This document shows, in pieces, positions 20,757 to 29,016 of a stretch of DNA of 64,000 bases. The DNA comes from Derxia gummosa DSM 723 (GTDB lineage Bacteria; Pseudomonadota; Gammaproteobacteria; Burkholderiales; Burkholderiaceae_E). Made by a program: the position numbers and the translations under genes. Every line of letters starts with the position of its first letter. Within the stretch, counting starts at the first letter, position 1. The notes under the pieces were generated by a model that saw only the letters and a list, made by a program, of their open reading frames with translations, did no database searches and had not been told where the DNA came from. Location of the stretch: positions 43,305 through 107,304 of the forward strand of contig NZ_AXWS01000019.1 in assembly GCF_000482785.1 (NCBI RefSeq). The letters run 5' to 3'.

Positions 20757-21728
20757 TCAGGTGCGCAGCTTGTAGCCGCTCTTCAGCAGCGCGAGCGCAA
20801 CCACCGAAAGCAGCGAAAAGCATGCCGCGACAATCTCGACACTGACCCAGGGCGACAGGTCGGACTGACCGAAGAAGCCGTAGCGGAAGCCGTCGATCAT
20901 GTAGAAGAAGGGGTTGTAGTGCGACACCTCCTTCCAGACCGGCGGCAGCGAGTGGATGGAATAGAACACGCCCGACAGCATGGTCGCCGGCATGATCAGA
21001 AAGTTCTGGAAGGCCGCGAGCTGGTCGAACTTCTGCGCCACGATGCCCGCGATCACGCCGAAGGCGCCGAGGATGGCGCTGCCGAGCACGGCGAACACCG
21101 CCACCCATTCCGGATGCGCGAAATGCGGCTCGGCGAACCAGAAGCACACGGCGAATACGCCTGCGCCCACCGCCAGCCCGCGCACCATCGCGCCGATCAC
21201 ATAGGCCAGGAAGAAGGTGCCGGGCGAGATCGGCGGCAGCAGCACGAACACCAGGTTGCCCGTCACGCGGCTCTGGATGAGCGACGACGAGCTGTTGGCG
21301 AAGGCGTTCTGCAGCACGCTCATCATCACCAGACCCGGAATGAGGAAGGCCGTGTAGCTCACGCCCGGATAGACCTCGCCGTGCTGCTGGAGCGCCTGCG
21401 CGAAGATCACGAGGTAGAGCACCGAGGTGAGGATGGGCGCGGCCAGCGTCTGGAACGACACCTTCCAGAACCGCAGCATCTCCTTGCGCAGCAGCATGCC
21501 GAAGCCGGTGAAGGGGCGCGGATGCGGGCGCAGGTCGCGCTCGTCGGCCGGCTGCGGGGCGAGGGCGTCCGCAGCCGGCGCGCCGGCCAACGTGTCGCGC
21601 GGGTTGGCGGCGGTTGTGGCGCGCGCATCGACCGACGCGGCGGCGGATGCGGTCGGCGTCGCGGCGGTATCGGGCGCGGTGGCAGGGCGCGGCAGGGTCG
21701 GTTCCTGGCGGTCGGTCCGGGGATTCAT
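20757..21728 (-). CDS. ABC-2 type transporter permease, YadH-like
   Basis: The 323-residue protein has an unusual N-terminal extension of about 75 residues rich in Ala, Thr, Pro and Asp, then a core with six predicted membrane segments. The core matches ABC-2 permeases of the YadH/NodJ group (FQTLAAPILTSVLYLVIFA, then MPATMLSGVFYSIHSLP). It pairs with the ATPase gene immediately upstream, 20 bases away. The substrate is unknown; YadGH-type systems are thought to export lipids or glycoconjugates. If translation started at the internal Met just before LLRKEM the extension would vanish, but no better ribosome site is seen there. Confidence 0.85.
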   Translation of the reverse strand: MNPRTDRQEPTLPRPATAPDTAATPTASAAASVDARATTAANPRDTLAGAPAADALAPQPADERDLRPHPRPFTGFGMLLRKEMLRFWKVSFQTLAAPILTSVLYLVIFAQALQQHGEVYPGVSYTAFLIPGLVMMSVLQNAFANSSSSLIQSRVTGNLVFVLLPPISPGTFFLAYVIGAMVRGLAVGAGVFAVCFWFAEPHFAHPEWVAVFAVLGSAILGAFGVIAGIVAQKFDQLAAFQNFLIMPATMLSGVFYSIHSLPPVWKEVSHYNPFFYMIDGFRYGFFGQSDLSPWVSVEIVAACFSLLSVVALALLKSGYKLRT

Positions 21729-21748
21729 GGCGGTTCCGGGGGAAGGCG

Positions 21749-22744
21749 TCAGGCCTGGGCGGCGTCGGCGCTGCTGTCGCCGCCGTTGCCGGTCAGGCGC
21801 AGGAAGACTTCTTCGAGGTCGGCGTGGCGCAGTTCGATGTCGTCGGCGCTCAGGCCGGCTTCGCGCAGGCGGTGCAGCACGAGTTCGATGGTGGCGGCGT
21901 CGGGCGCGGGCACGGCGATGCGGCCGTCATTGAGCACCTCGGCATGTGCGAACAGCTCGGGCGGCAGCGCCGCCGCCGCGCGCGGAATGCCGCCCTGGCC
22001 GGCCGCCGCGCCCGCGAGCCGGAACAGCAGCCGTGCTGACGACTCCGTGCGCAGCAGCGTGCGCGTGTCGTCGAGCGCGACCAGCTTGCCGAGCTTGAGC
22101 ATCGCGACGCGATGGCAGTACTGCTCGGCTTCTTCCAGGTAGTGCGTGGTGAGGATGACAGTGCAGCCCTCGCGGTTGAGCCGCGCGATGAACTTCCAGA
22201 GCGTCTGACGCAGCTCCACGTCCACGCCTGCCGTAGGTTCGTCGAGGATGATGACCGGCGGCCGGTGCACCAGCGCCTGGGCCACCAGCACGCGGCGCTT
22301 CATGCCACCCGACAGCGCGCGCATGTTGGCGTCGGCCTTGTGCGTGAGGTCGAGGTTGTGCAGCACCTCGTCGATCCAGTCGTCGCCGCAGCGCGGATCG
22401 CGCCGGCCGAGGCCGTAGTAACCGCGCGTGAAGACGAGCGTCTCGCGCACGGTGAAGAACGGGTCGAACACCAGTTCCTGCGGCACGACGCCGAGGTTCA
22501 TGCGCGCACGGCCCGGATCGGCCACCACGTCATGTCCCATGACCTCGACATTGCCCGAGGTGGCGCGCGCGAGACCCGCGATGATTGAGATGAGCGTGGT
22601 CTTGCCGGCGCCGTTCGGCCCGAGCAGACCGAAGAACTCGCCGCGCTTCACGTCGAAGCTCACGCCGCCGAGCGCGAGCGGCCCGTCGCGGTACTGCTTG
22701 ACGACATCGCGGACGCTGAGAGCGGGAAGGGAGATGGGCGGCAT
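21749..22744 (-). CDS. ABC transporter ATP-binding protein, YadG-like
   Basis: Translation is placed at the ATG at 22744, giving 331 residues; the open frame continues upstream but codes Arg/Pro/Ala-rich sequence typical of non-coding frames. Walker A is GPNGAGKTT, the signature is LSGGMKRR, Walker B is VIILDEPTAGVD, and the switch His is in LTTHYLEEAE. The last 100 residues, after LRTESSARLLFRLAG, form the C-terminal extension common in ABC-2 exporters. It drives the permease encoded downstream. The pair sits inside the mla operon between mlaB and ibaG, an arrangement I associate with Burkholderiales. Confidence 0.9.
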   Translation of the reverse strand: MPPISLPALSVRDVVKQYRDGPLALGGVSFDVKRGEFFGLLGPNGAGKTTLISIIAGLARATSGNVEVMGHDVVADPGRARMNLGVVPQELVFDPFFTVRETLVFTRGYYGLGRRDPRCGDDWIDEVLHNLDLTHKADANMRALSGGMKRRVLVAQALVHRPPVIILDEPTAGVDVELRQTLWKFIARLNREGCTVILTTHYLEEAEQYCHRVAMLKLGKLVALDDTRTLLRTESSARLLFRLAGAAAGQGGIPRAAAALPPELFAHAEVLNDGRIAVPAPDAATIELVLHRLREAGLSADDIELRHADLEEVFLRLTGNGGDSSADAAQA

Positions 22745-22891
22745 GGCGGCGGGCGCTGGAAGCGGGCCGCGATTATAGGGAGCGGAGCCGGACGACGCGG
22801 CGCCGGTCGGCCCGGCGGCGGCGGGTTCCGGTCGCCGAAGCGGCCGGCGGTGCGCTGATCGCACGGCCGACGCCCATGACGGCGCGCGATC

Positions 22892-23152
22892 TCAGGCCGG
22901 CAGCCCGACCAGTTCGCCCACGCCGTAGAGCCGGGCCAGCTCGGCGAGTGCTGGGCTCGCGCCCTCGAAGGCGAGGCTGCGCCGGTCGGCGGCGCGTTGC
23001 CAGGCCAGTAGCAGCGCGACAGCCGACGAATCGACATCGGTCGCCGCCGACAGGTCGATGCGCGTCTCGCCGGCGTCGATCGCGGCGCGACCGGCATCGA
23101 GCGCGGCGGATGCGTCGGCCATGCGCAGTCGCGCGGGAGCGCGCCAGGTCAT
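22892..23152 (-). CDS. mlaB: Phospholipid transport STAS-domain protein MlaB
   Basis: The 86-residue protein is a single STAS domain with DLSAATDVDSSAVALLLAW as the conserved strand-helix junction; Ser stands where E. coli MlaB has its key Thr. MlaB binds the MlaF ATPase and is needed for MlaFEDB assembly on the cytoplasmic face. Its ATG overlaps the mlaC stop codon by four bases. A 147-base gap follows before the YadG-like gene. Confidence 0.88.
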   Translation of the reverse strand: MTWRAPARLRMADASAALDAGRAAIDAGETRIDLSAATDVDSSAVALLLAWQRAADRRSLAFEGASPALAELARLYGVGELVGLPA

Positions 23153-23799
23153 CAGGCCTTACCACCCGAGAGTTCGGCGTTCTTGCTTTCGAGCGACTTG
23201 ATGAGGCCATCGATGCCGCTCTTGTTCACTTCCTGGGCGAAGGTGTTGCGGTAGTTCTCGACCAGCCAGACGCCGAGCACGTTGAGGTCGTAGATCTTCC
23301 AGGCCGCGCCGTCCTTGCGTTCAAGCGCGTAGTCGAGCTGGATCGGGTCGCCGCCCTTGGCCTGGATGACCTGGGTCTTGACGATGGCCTTGTTGGGCTG
23401 GTCGGGGTCGGCGCGGAAGGGCAGGAAGTTGAACTTCACGTCCTTTACCTGGCTGAGCGCGCCGGCGTAGGTGCGCACGAGCAGCTGCTTGAAGTTCTCG
23501 CTCAGGGCCTTCTTCTGCTCGGGCGTGGCCTGGCGCCAGGCGCGGCCGACCGCGAGGCCGGTGGTGCGCTCGAAGTCGACGTAGGGCATCACGCTGCGAT
23601 CGACGAGCTGCATGATCTTGCCGATGTCGCCGCTCTGGTAGGCCTTGTCTGATTGCAGTGCGCCGAGCACCTCGGTCGAGAGCTGGCGGATGAGCGCATC
23701 GGGCGCGCCGGTCGCGTCGGCGGCGCGAGCCGCCGGCAGGCCGAGCGAGAGCGCTGCGGCGAGAGCGGCGGTGTGCTGGATGAAGTCACGTCGTTGCAT
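23152..23799 (-). CDS. mlaC: Periplasmic phospholipid carrier MlaC
   Basis: From the ATG at 23799, with AAGGAAAG upstream, the product is 215 residues. It begins MQRRDFIQHTAALAAALSLG and ends its signal at ARA; the RRDF pair suggests export by the Tat route rather than Sec. The mature part matches the MlaC/Ttg2D family, with VMPYVDFERTT, LLVRTYAGAL and WKIYDLNVLGVWLVENYR. MlaC ferries phospholipid between MlaA-porin in the outer membrane and MlaFEDB in the inner membrane. The frame continues upstream into mlaA sequence, which I treat as non-coding. Confidence 0.93.
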   Translation of the reverse strand: MQRRDFIQHTAALAAALSLGLPAARAADATGAPDALIRQLSTEVLGALQSDKAYQSGDIGKIMQLVDRSVMPYVDFERTTGLAVGRAWRQATPEQKKALSENFKQLLVRTYAGALSQVKDVKFNFLPFRADPDQPNKAIVKTQVIQAKGGDPIQLDYALERKDGAAWKIYDLNVLGVWLVENYRNTFAQEVNKSGIDGLIKSLESKNAELSGGKA

Positions 23800-23911
23800 C
23801 TGGCTTTCCTTGGTCGGCCAACGGGCCGGGTGCCGGGCGGCGAGGCCGCGCCGGACGGTCATCTTCGGTGGCGTGGCCCGGTGGCGGTGTAACAGGGCAC
23901 GCAGGGGCCGG

Positions 23912-24739
23912 TCAGTTGGCTGGCGCGTCGTCTTCCTCGTCGTCGTAGCTGGGCGCGGCGTTGGGCGGGTTGCCGTCGTACACCAGCGAGCGGCGGCGCT
24001 GGAGGTAGGCGTCGCGCGTGAAGGCATAGGCATCGAACGAGGCGTTGTCGAGCACGCCCTTGGCGTCGAGGAGCTCGGCGCGCAGCGAGATCACGCGCGT
24101 GACCGACAGCGACCAGTACAGCGTGTTGTCGTCGAGGTAGGCGAAGGGCTCGTTGAAGCGGTCGACCACGAAGCCCACGCCATCGCGCGCCGAACTCGGT
24201 CCGAAGAAGGGCAGCACCAGATAGGGACCGGAGCCGAGACCCCAGACGCCCAGCGTCTGGCCGAAGTCTTCCGGGCGCCGTTGCAGGCCGGGCAGGGTGC
24301 TGGCCACGTCGGCGCAGCCGCCGAAGCCGAACAGCGTGTTGATGCCGAAGCGCATGACCGTGTGCGCGGTGTCGGCCGGCTTGCCCTGGAGCAGGCTGTT
24401 CACGCCCGACCACAGGTCGCCGACATTGCTGAACATGTTCGACACGCAATCGCGCACCGGCTCGGGCACGACGGCGCGATAGCCCTCGGCCACGGGCTTC
24501 ATCACGTAGCGGTCCACCTTCTCGTTGAAGTTGTAGACCGGGCGGTTGAAGCCTTCCCAAGGGTCGGCCGGGTTGGGTGCGCTCCTGGCGCCAGTGGTGG
24601 CGCAGCCGGCCAGCGCGAGGGCCGCGAGGGCGGCGGGCAGGCTTGCCGGCGCGTGGCGCGGACGCGGCACGGGGGCGAGGGCGGCCGTCGCGCGGCGCGC
24701 GGTCTTGCCGGCGTGCGTGCCGGAATCGGGGGCGGTCAC
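23912..24739 (-). CDS. mlaA: Outer-membrane phospholipid-removal lipoprotein MlaA (VacJ)
   Basis: The start is GTG at 24739, overlapping the mlaD stop as GTGA. The 275-residue product carries an atypically long basic N-region before the lipobox LAGC (Cys46). The VacJ core follows: DPWEGFNRPVYNFNEKVDRY, VNSLLQGK, RFGINTLFGFGG, and GPYLVLPFFGPSSARDG. MlaA sits as a ring in the inner leaflet of the outer membrane and extracts mislocalised phospholipid. In Enterobacteria the gene is unlinked, whereas here it is the fourth gene of the mla operon. The C-terminus is acidic (DDEEDDAPAN). Confidence 0.93.
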   Translation of the reverse strand: MTAPDSGTHAGKTARRATAALAPVPRPRHAPASLPAALAALALAGCATTGARSAPNPADPWEGFNRPVYNFNEKVDRYVMKPVAEGYRAVVPEPVRDCVSNMFSNVGDLWSGVNSLLQGKPADTAHTVMRFGINTLFGFGGCADVASTLPGLQRRPEDFGQTLGVWGLGSGPYLVLPFFGPSSARDGVGFVVDRFNEPFAYLDDNTLYWSLSVTRVISLRAELLDAKGVLDNASFDAYAFTRDAYLQRRRSLVYDGNPPNAAPSYDDEEDDAPAN

Positions 24740-25218
24740 TTGGCGTCCTCCTTCTTGCCGCCGGCGTCGGCCGCCGACTTGAACAGGAACTGGCTGATCA
24801 GGCTTTCGAGCACGATCGCGGATTGGGTGGACGAGATGCGCTCGCCCGGCGCGAGATTGTCGGGATCGCCGCCGGCGTTCAGGCCGACGTACTGCTCGCC
24901 GAGCAGGCCCGAGGTGAGGATGGCCGCGCTCGTGTCCTTGGGGAAGGCGTAGCGCTTGTCGAGCTGGAGTCGCACCACCGCCTGGAAAGTCTGGTCGTCG
25001 AAGCCGATGTCGCCCACCCGGCCCACCACCACGCCCGCGCTCTTGACCGGCGCGCGCGGCTTGAGGCCGCCGATGTTGTCGAACTTGGCCGACACCTCGT
25101 AGGTCTCGCCGCGCTGGAAGCTCGCGAGATTGCCCGCCTGCAGGGCGAGGAAGACGAGCGCGGCCGCGCCCAGCAGCACGAACAGCCCGACGAAGACATT
25201 CACTTTTCTGGTTTGCAT
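24736..25218 (-). CDS. mlaD: Phospholipid transport MCE protein MlaD
   Basis: The 160-residue protein has one N-terminal membrane segment (residues about 8-28) and one MCE domain, with YEVSAKFDNIGGLKPRAPVKSAGVVVGRV and the pore-loop hydrophobics in LTSGLLGEQYVGL. MlaD forms a periplasmic hexamer on MlaE through which phospholipid passes. A ribosome site GGAGAAG lies about seven bases before the ATG. The C-terminal tail is Lys/Asp-rich. Confidence 0.95.
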   Translation of the reverse strand: MQTRKVNVFVGLFVLLGAAALVFLALQAGNLASFQRGETYEVSAKFDNIGGLKPRAPVKSAGVVVGRVGDIGFDDQTFQAVVRLQLDKRYAFPKDTSAAILTSGLLGEQYVGLNAGGDPDNLAPGERISSTQSAIVLESLISQFLFKSAADAGGKKEDAK

Positions 25219-25237
25219 GGGGTTCTTCTCCGGCGGC

Positions 25238-26023
25238 TCAGCGGAACATGAGCGCGGTCATGACGAAATCGAGGCCAAGCACGAGCAGCGAGGCGATGAC
25301 GACGGTGCGCGTGGTGGCGCGCGACACACCCTCGGGCGTGGGCGCCGCGCAATAGCCCTCGCGTAGCGCGATGAAGGTGACGCTGAAGCCGAACACGATC
25401 GACTTGATCAGGCCGTTGCCGATGTCGGTGAACACGTCCACGCCGGCCTGCATCTGGCCCCAGAAGGCGCCGGCGTCGATGCCGATGAGCTTCACCGAGA
25501 TGAGCCAGCCGCCGAGGATGCCGACCGCCGAGAACACGCAGCCGAGAATGGGCATGGCGATCACGCCGGCCCAGAAGCGCGGCGCCAGCACGCGCGACAC
25601 CGGATCGACGGCCATCATTTCCATTGCGGTGAGCTGCTCGCCGGCCTTCATGAGGCCGATCTCGGCCGTGAGCGAGGTACCCGCGCGGCCGGCGTAGAGC
25701 AGCGCCGTCACCACCGGCCCCAGCTCGCGCAGCAGCGCCAGCGCCACCAGCAGGCCCACCGACTGCTCGGCGCCGTAGCGCGTGAGGATGTAGTCGCCCT
25801 GGAAGCCGAGCACGAAGCCGATGAACAGGCCCGACACCGCGATGATCACCAGCGAGTAGTTGCCGATGAAATGGATCTGGTCGAGCACGAGCTTCGGTCG
25901 CCCGAAGGCGGCGAGCCCCTGCGTGAGCAGCCGGAAGAACAGTCGCGCCGATTCGCCGATGGCGGCAAGCAGCGCGAGCGTGGCGGCGCCGAGGCGGGCG
26001 AGCTGGTCGGTGACGGCGCTCAT
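25238..26023 (-). CDS. mlaE: Phospholipid transport permease MlaE
   Basis: The 261-residue protein is hydrophobic, with five or more membrane segments, and matches the MlaE/TrnI permease family: GRPKLVLDQIHFIGNYS, ELGPVVTALLYAGRAGTSLTAEIG, GEQLTAMEMMAVDP and the closing GVSRATTRTVVIASLLVLGLDFVMTALMF. It forms the inner-membrane core of the transporter with MlaF and MlaD. Its ATG overlaps the mlaF stop as ATGA, and mlaD follows 19 bases later. Confidence 0.95.
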   Translation of the reverse strand: MSAVTDQLARLGAATLALLAAIGESARLFFRLLTQGLAAFGRPKLVLDQIHFIGNYSLVIIAVSGLFIGFVLGFQGDYILTRYGAEQSVGLLVALALLRELGPVVTALLYAGRAGTSLTAEIGLMKAGEQLTAMEMMAVDPVSRVLAPRFWAGVIAMPILGCVFSAVGILGGWLISVKLIGIDAGAFWGQMQAGVDVFTDIGNGLIKSIVFGFSVTFIALREGYCAAPTPEGVSRATTRTVVIASLLVLGLDFVMTALMFR

Positions 26024-26838
26024 GCCCGGCCTCCGAGGCCGAACTGCTCCGCCAGCGGCGGCGCGGCCATGTGGAAGGGCACCGGGCCGTCGGCGCTGGC
26101 GCTGATGAACTGGCGTACGAACGGATCGGTCGATTGCTGGAGGTCGGCCGGCGCGCCTTCGGCGGCGATTCGGCCGTTGGCGACGAAATAGACGTAGTCG
26201 GCGATCAGGAAGGTCTCGTGCACGTCATGGCTCACGATGATCGACGTGGCGCCGAGCGCATCGTTGAGATTGCGGATGAGGTTGGCCGTGATGCCCATCG
26301 AGATCGGGTCGAGGCCGGCGAAGGGCTCGTCGTACATCACGAGCTGCGGGTCGAGCGCGATGGCGCGCGCCAGCGCGATGCGGCGCGCCATGCCGCCCGA
26401 GATTTCCGCCGGCTTGAGCTTCGCCGCGCCGCGCAGGCCGACGGCGTTGAGCTTCATGAGCACGAGATCGCGGACGAGTTCTTCCGGCAAATCGGTGTGC
26501 TCGCGGAGCGGGAACGCGACGTTGTCGAAGCAGCTCAGGTCGGTGAACAGCGCGCCGAACTGGAACAGCATGCCCATGCGGCGGCGCGCGGCGAAGAGCG
26601 CCTCTCGGTTGGCGGGATCGATCGGCTGGCCGTCGAACAGCACCTCGCCCTCGTTGGCGCGGACCATGCCGCCGATCAGGCGCAGCGCCGTGGTCTTGCC
26701 CGAGCCGGAGCCGCCCATGATCGCGACCACCTGACCGCGCCGGAACCGCATCGATACGTCGGTCAGGATCGGTCTTTCCGAATAGGCGAACGACACCCGG
26801 CGGAGTTCGACGAGCGGAGGGGCGGAGTCGGGTGTCAT
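26020..26838 (-). CDS. mlaF: Phospholipid transport ATPase MlaF
   Basis: The 272-residue ABC ATPase has Walker A GGSGSGKTT, signature EISGGMARR (the ISGGM variant characteristic of MlaF/MceG ATPases), Walker B LVMYDEPFAGLDP and switch His in IIVSHDVHE. It powers phospholipid movement by MlaFEDB. It is the first gene of the operon. The promoter should lie in the 197-base divergent gap shared with ftsE. Confidence 0.95.
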   Translation of the reverse strand: MTPDSAPPLVELRRVSFAYSERPILTDVSMRFRRGQVVAIMGGSGSGKTTALRLIGGMVRANEGEVLFDGQPIDPANREALFAARRRMGMLFQFGALFTDLSCFDNVAFPLREHTDLPEELVRDLVLMKLNAVGLRGAAKLKPAEISGGMARRIALARAIALDPQLVMYDEPFAGLDPISMGITANLIRNLNDALGATSIIVSHDVHETFLIADYVYFVANGRIAAEGAPADLQQSTDPFVRQFISASADGPVPFHMAAPPLAEQFGLGGRA

Positions 26839-26878
26839 GGCAGGACGCGGTGCGCGAAGCCCCTGATTGTTATTAGAG

Positions 26879-26945
26879 AAAGTAGTCGTTTGCCTCTTGA
26901 AAGCAAACGGCGGCGGATTCTAGCAGCGGGGTTTTTGCGTCCACG
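26879..26945 (-). promoter_or_regulatory. Candidate mla operon promoter region with inverted repeat
   Basis: Two weak sigma-70-like options lie here: TAGAAT (-10, plus-strand positions 26917-26922) with a poor -35, and TTGCTT-16 bp-TACTTT (26879-26906). A 7-bp inverted repeat CGTTTGC (26887-26893) and GCAAACG (26903-26909), nine bases apart, overlaps the second option and could be an operator. Neither start site can be chosen from sequence alone. Confidence 0.35.
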
Positions 26946-27035
26946 CTGCCTGATTGTGTTGCTTGGTAAGCCGGCTGCCGGTCACGCGGGGTCGGTGTCG
27001 CGGGGCTGCCGAAGACGGGTGATAGCATTTTGGGC

Positions 27036-27758
27036 ATGACCCAGACCGCCCCGCTGATCGAGTTTTCGGCCGTTCGCAAGGCCTATCCCGGCAGTCGCGG
27101 AGATGCGCTGGCCGGCCTTGACCTGAGCATCGGTCGGGGCGAGTTCATTGCCGTGCTCGGGCCGTCGGGCGCGGGCAAGTCCACCCTGTTCAAGCTGATC
27201 GCCGCGATCGAGCGGCCGAGCGCCGGGCAGGTGAGCGTGGGCGGGCAGGACGTGGGCCGGCTGTCACGCGCCGCCGTGCCGTGGTTCCGCCGCAAGCTCG
27301 GCCTGACCTTCCAGGACACCAAGCTGCTGAACGACCGCAGCGTGCTCGACAACGTGATCCTCCCGCTGCTGTGCACCGGCACCTATGGGGACGAGGCCCG
27401 CGCGCGCGGCCGCGCGGCGCTCGACAAGGTGGGCCTGCGCCAGTACGAGAAGGCGCTGCCCGCGACGCTGTCGGGCGGCGAGCAGCAGCGCGTCGCGCTC
27501 GCGCGGGCGATCGTCAACCGGCCCGCCGTGCTGCTGGCCGACGAGCCGACCGCCAATCTCGACACCGTCGCCGCCGAGCGCATCGTGCAGATCTTTTCCG
27601 ACTTCCACCGGCTGGGCACGACCGTGATGGTCGCCACCCACACGCCGGCCATCCTCGCCGGCGTGGCGACTCGCACCATCCGCCTGACCGATGGCCGCCT
27701 CGTGTCCGACCTGCCCTACGCGCCGCCATCCGTGGCCGACATCGCGGAGCTGAACTGA
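27036..27758 (+). CDS. ftsE: Cell division ATP-binding protein FtsE
   Basis: The ATG at 27036 is chosen over a TTG six bases upstream, giving 240 residues. It has Walker A GPSGAGKST, a Q-loop GLTFQDTKLL, signature LSGGEQQR, Walker B VLLADEPTANLD and switch His in VATHTPAIL. FtsE pairs with FtsX at the divisome to control peptidoglycan amidases. The ftsX start overlaps the stop by one base (TGATG). The order ftsE-ftsX-rpoH is widespread in proteobacteria and supports the call over other LolD-type ATPases. It is transcribed divergently from the mla operon. Confidence 0.95.
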   Translation: MTQTAPLIEFSAVRKAYPGSRGDALAGLDLSIGRGEFIAVLGPSGAGKSTLFKLIAAIERPSAGQVSVGGQDVGRLSRAAVPWFRRKLGLTFQDTKLLNDRSVLDNVILPLLCTGTYGDEARARGRAALDKVGLRQYEKALPATLSGGEQQRVALARAIVNRPAVLLADEPTANLDTVAAERIVQIFSDFHRLGTTVMVATHTPAILAGVATRTIRLTDGRLVSDLPYAPPSVADIAELN

Positions 27759-28702
27759 TGGCCTGGATGCGTTCCCATGTGCACGCCGTGGGCGTGGCGC
27801 TGCGCGGCATCGCGCGCGAGCCGTTGAGCTGGCTGGCCGGCGTGGTCGTCATCGCCGTCGCGGTGCTGCTGCCGATGCTCATGCATGCGACGGTCGGCGC
27901 GCTCGCGCCGCTGCTGCGCGACATCGCGGCCGACCCCGAAATTTCCGTCTTCCTCGCCCCCGAGGCGCCGCCCGAGGCAACCACCGCGCTGCGCGGCCAG
28001 ATCGAGCCGCTGCTCGTGTCGGCCCGCGGCGATACGCCCGGGGCGAAATTCAAGCTGCGCGAGGTGCCGCGCGGCGAGGCGCTGGAGCGCTTCCGCATCG
28101 AGACCGAGCGCGCGGGCGGCGTCGGCGCGCTCGATGCGCTGAAGGAGAACCCGCTGCCCGACAGCTTCATCATCACCGCCGGCAGCGTGCCGCCCGAGCG
28201 GCTGGCCCAACTCGCAAGCGCGGTGCGCGCGCTGCCGGGCGTCGATCTGGTCCAGCTCGACGCGGCCTGGGTGCAGCGGCTGGCGGCGGCGCTCGGCGTC
28301 GTGACCGCGCTGCAATGGGGGCTCGCCGGCCTGCTCGCGATCGTGGTGATGGCCGTCACCTTCAACGCCACGCGCGTGCAGGTGCTGCTCCTGCGCGACG
28401 AGATCGAGATCGCGCGGCTGGTGGGCGCGACGGGCGGCTTCATCCGCCGGCCCTTCGTCTATCGCGGCGCGCTGCTCGGTCTGGCCGGTAGCGGTCTGGC
28501 GCTCGGAATGATGGCGGCGCTCGGCCTTGCGCTGCGCGCGGCGGTCACTCAGTACGGCGGCGCCGAATTCGCGGCGCTCGCGGCGGCGGTGCCGACGGGG
28601 CTGCCGCTGGTCGAGTCGGCGGCGGCAGTCGTCGCCTGCGTCCTGCTTGGCGCGCTGGGGGGAAACTGGTCAGCGTGGCGGCAGCTGCGCACGATGCCCT
28701 GA
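27758..28702 (+). CDS. ftsX: Cell division permease-like protein FtsX
   Basis: The ATG at 27758 overlaps the ftsE stop, giving 314 residues. The topology is one membrane segment near residues 25-45, a periplasmic loop of about 120 residues, and three C-terminal membrane segments; VTFNATRVQVLLLRDEIEIARLVGATGGFIRRPF is the conserved FtsX cytoplasmic loop. It transmits the FtsE ATPase cycle across the membrane to cell-wall hydrolase activators. The last residues are followed at once by a short tandem repeat. Confidence 0.95.
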   Translation: MAWMRSHVHAVGVALRGIAREPLSWLAGVVVIAVAVLLPMLMHATVGALAPLLRDIAADPEISVFLAPEAPPEATTALRGQIEPLLVSARGDTPGAKFKLREVPRGEALERFRIETERAGGVGALDALKENPLPDSFIITAGSVPPERLAQLASAVRALPGVDLVQLDAAWVQRLAAALGVVTALQWGLAGLLAIVVMAVTFNATRVQVLLLRDEIEIARLVGATGGFIRRPFVYRGALLGLAGSGLALGMMAALGLALRAAVTQYGGAEFAALAAAVPTGLPLVESAAAVVACVLLGALGGNWSAWRQLRTMP

Positions 28703-28730
28703 CGGCCACGGCCACGGCCACGGCCACGGC
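28703..28730 (+). repeat. Four tandem copies of CGGCCA plus CGGC, directly after the ftsX stop
   Basis: The repeat starts on the base following the ftsX stop codon, with unit CGGCCA at 28703-28726. It lies outside any gene I accept. Confidence 0.95.
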
Positions 28731-28927
28731 TTTGCGTCTGTCGTCACGTCGCGGATGGGCACGGCATGCCTTTGGCGCTGGGGGGCGCCTGCTCGTCAGC
28801 TGCGGATTCCCGCTGGAAAGTCCCCGCATCTCGTTACTTGCCGATCGCGCCGACTGAGTTAAGGTTTTGGCTATCAGTGCGGTGATTGTGATTTATCTTG
28901 CAAATCGTAAGCCGCGCTTTCTCCGGC

Positions 28928-28954
28928 TTAGCACTCTCGATGGTCGAGTGCTAA
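28928..28954 (+). promoter_or_regulatory. CIRCE operator (HrcA site) upstream of rpoH
   Basis: TTAGCACTC at 28928-28936, nine bases, then GAGTGCTAA at 28946-28954 is an exact match to the CIRCE consensus bound by the HrcA repressor. It lies 62 bases before the rpoH start, so it probably falls at or just after the transcription start. The rest of the 314-base gap after ftsX holds the CGGCCA repeat and moderately AT-rich promoter DNA in which I cannot fix a -10 and -35. Confidence 0.92.
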
Positions 28955-29016
28955 GATTTTTTCGACAGCGGTGCCATCCCCTTCGGGACGCGGTGCCGCC
29001 ACAGGAGACTTGCCAG

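Noticed and set aside
28867..29016. N-terminal extension of RpoH by 50 residues
   Set aside because: The extra residues would be encoded by the CIRCE operator and promoter region; the ATG at 29017 has AGGAG and fits the family.
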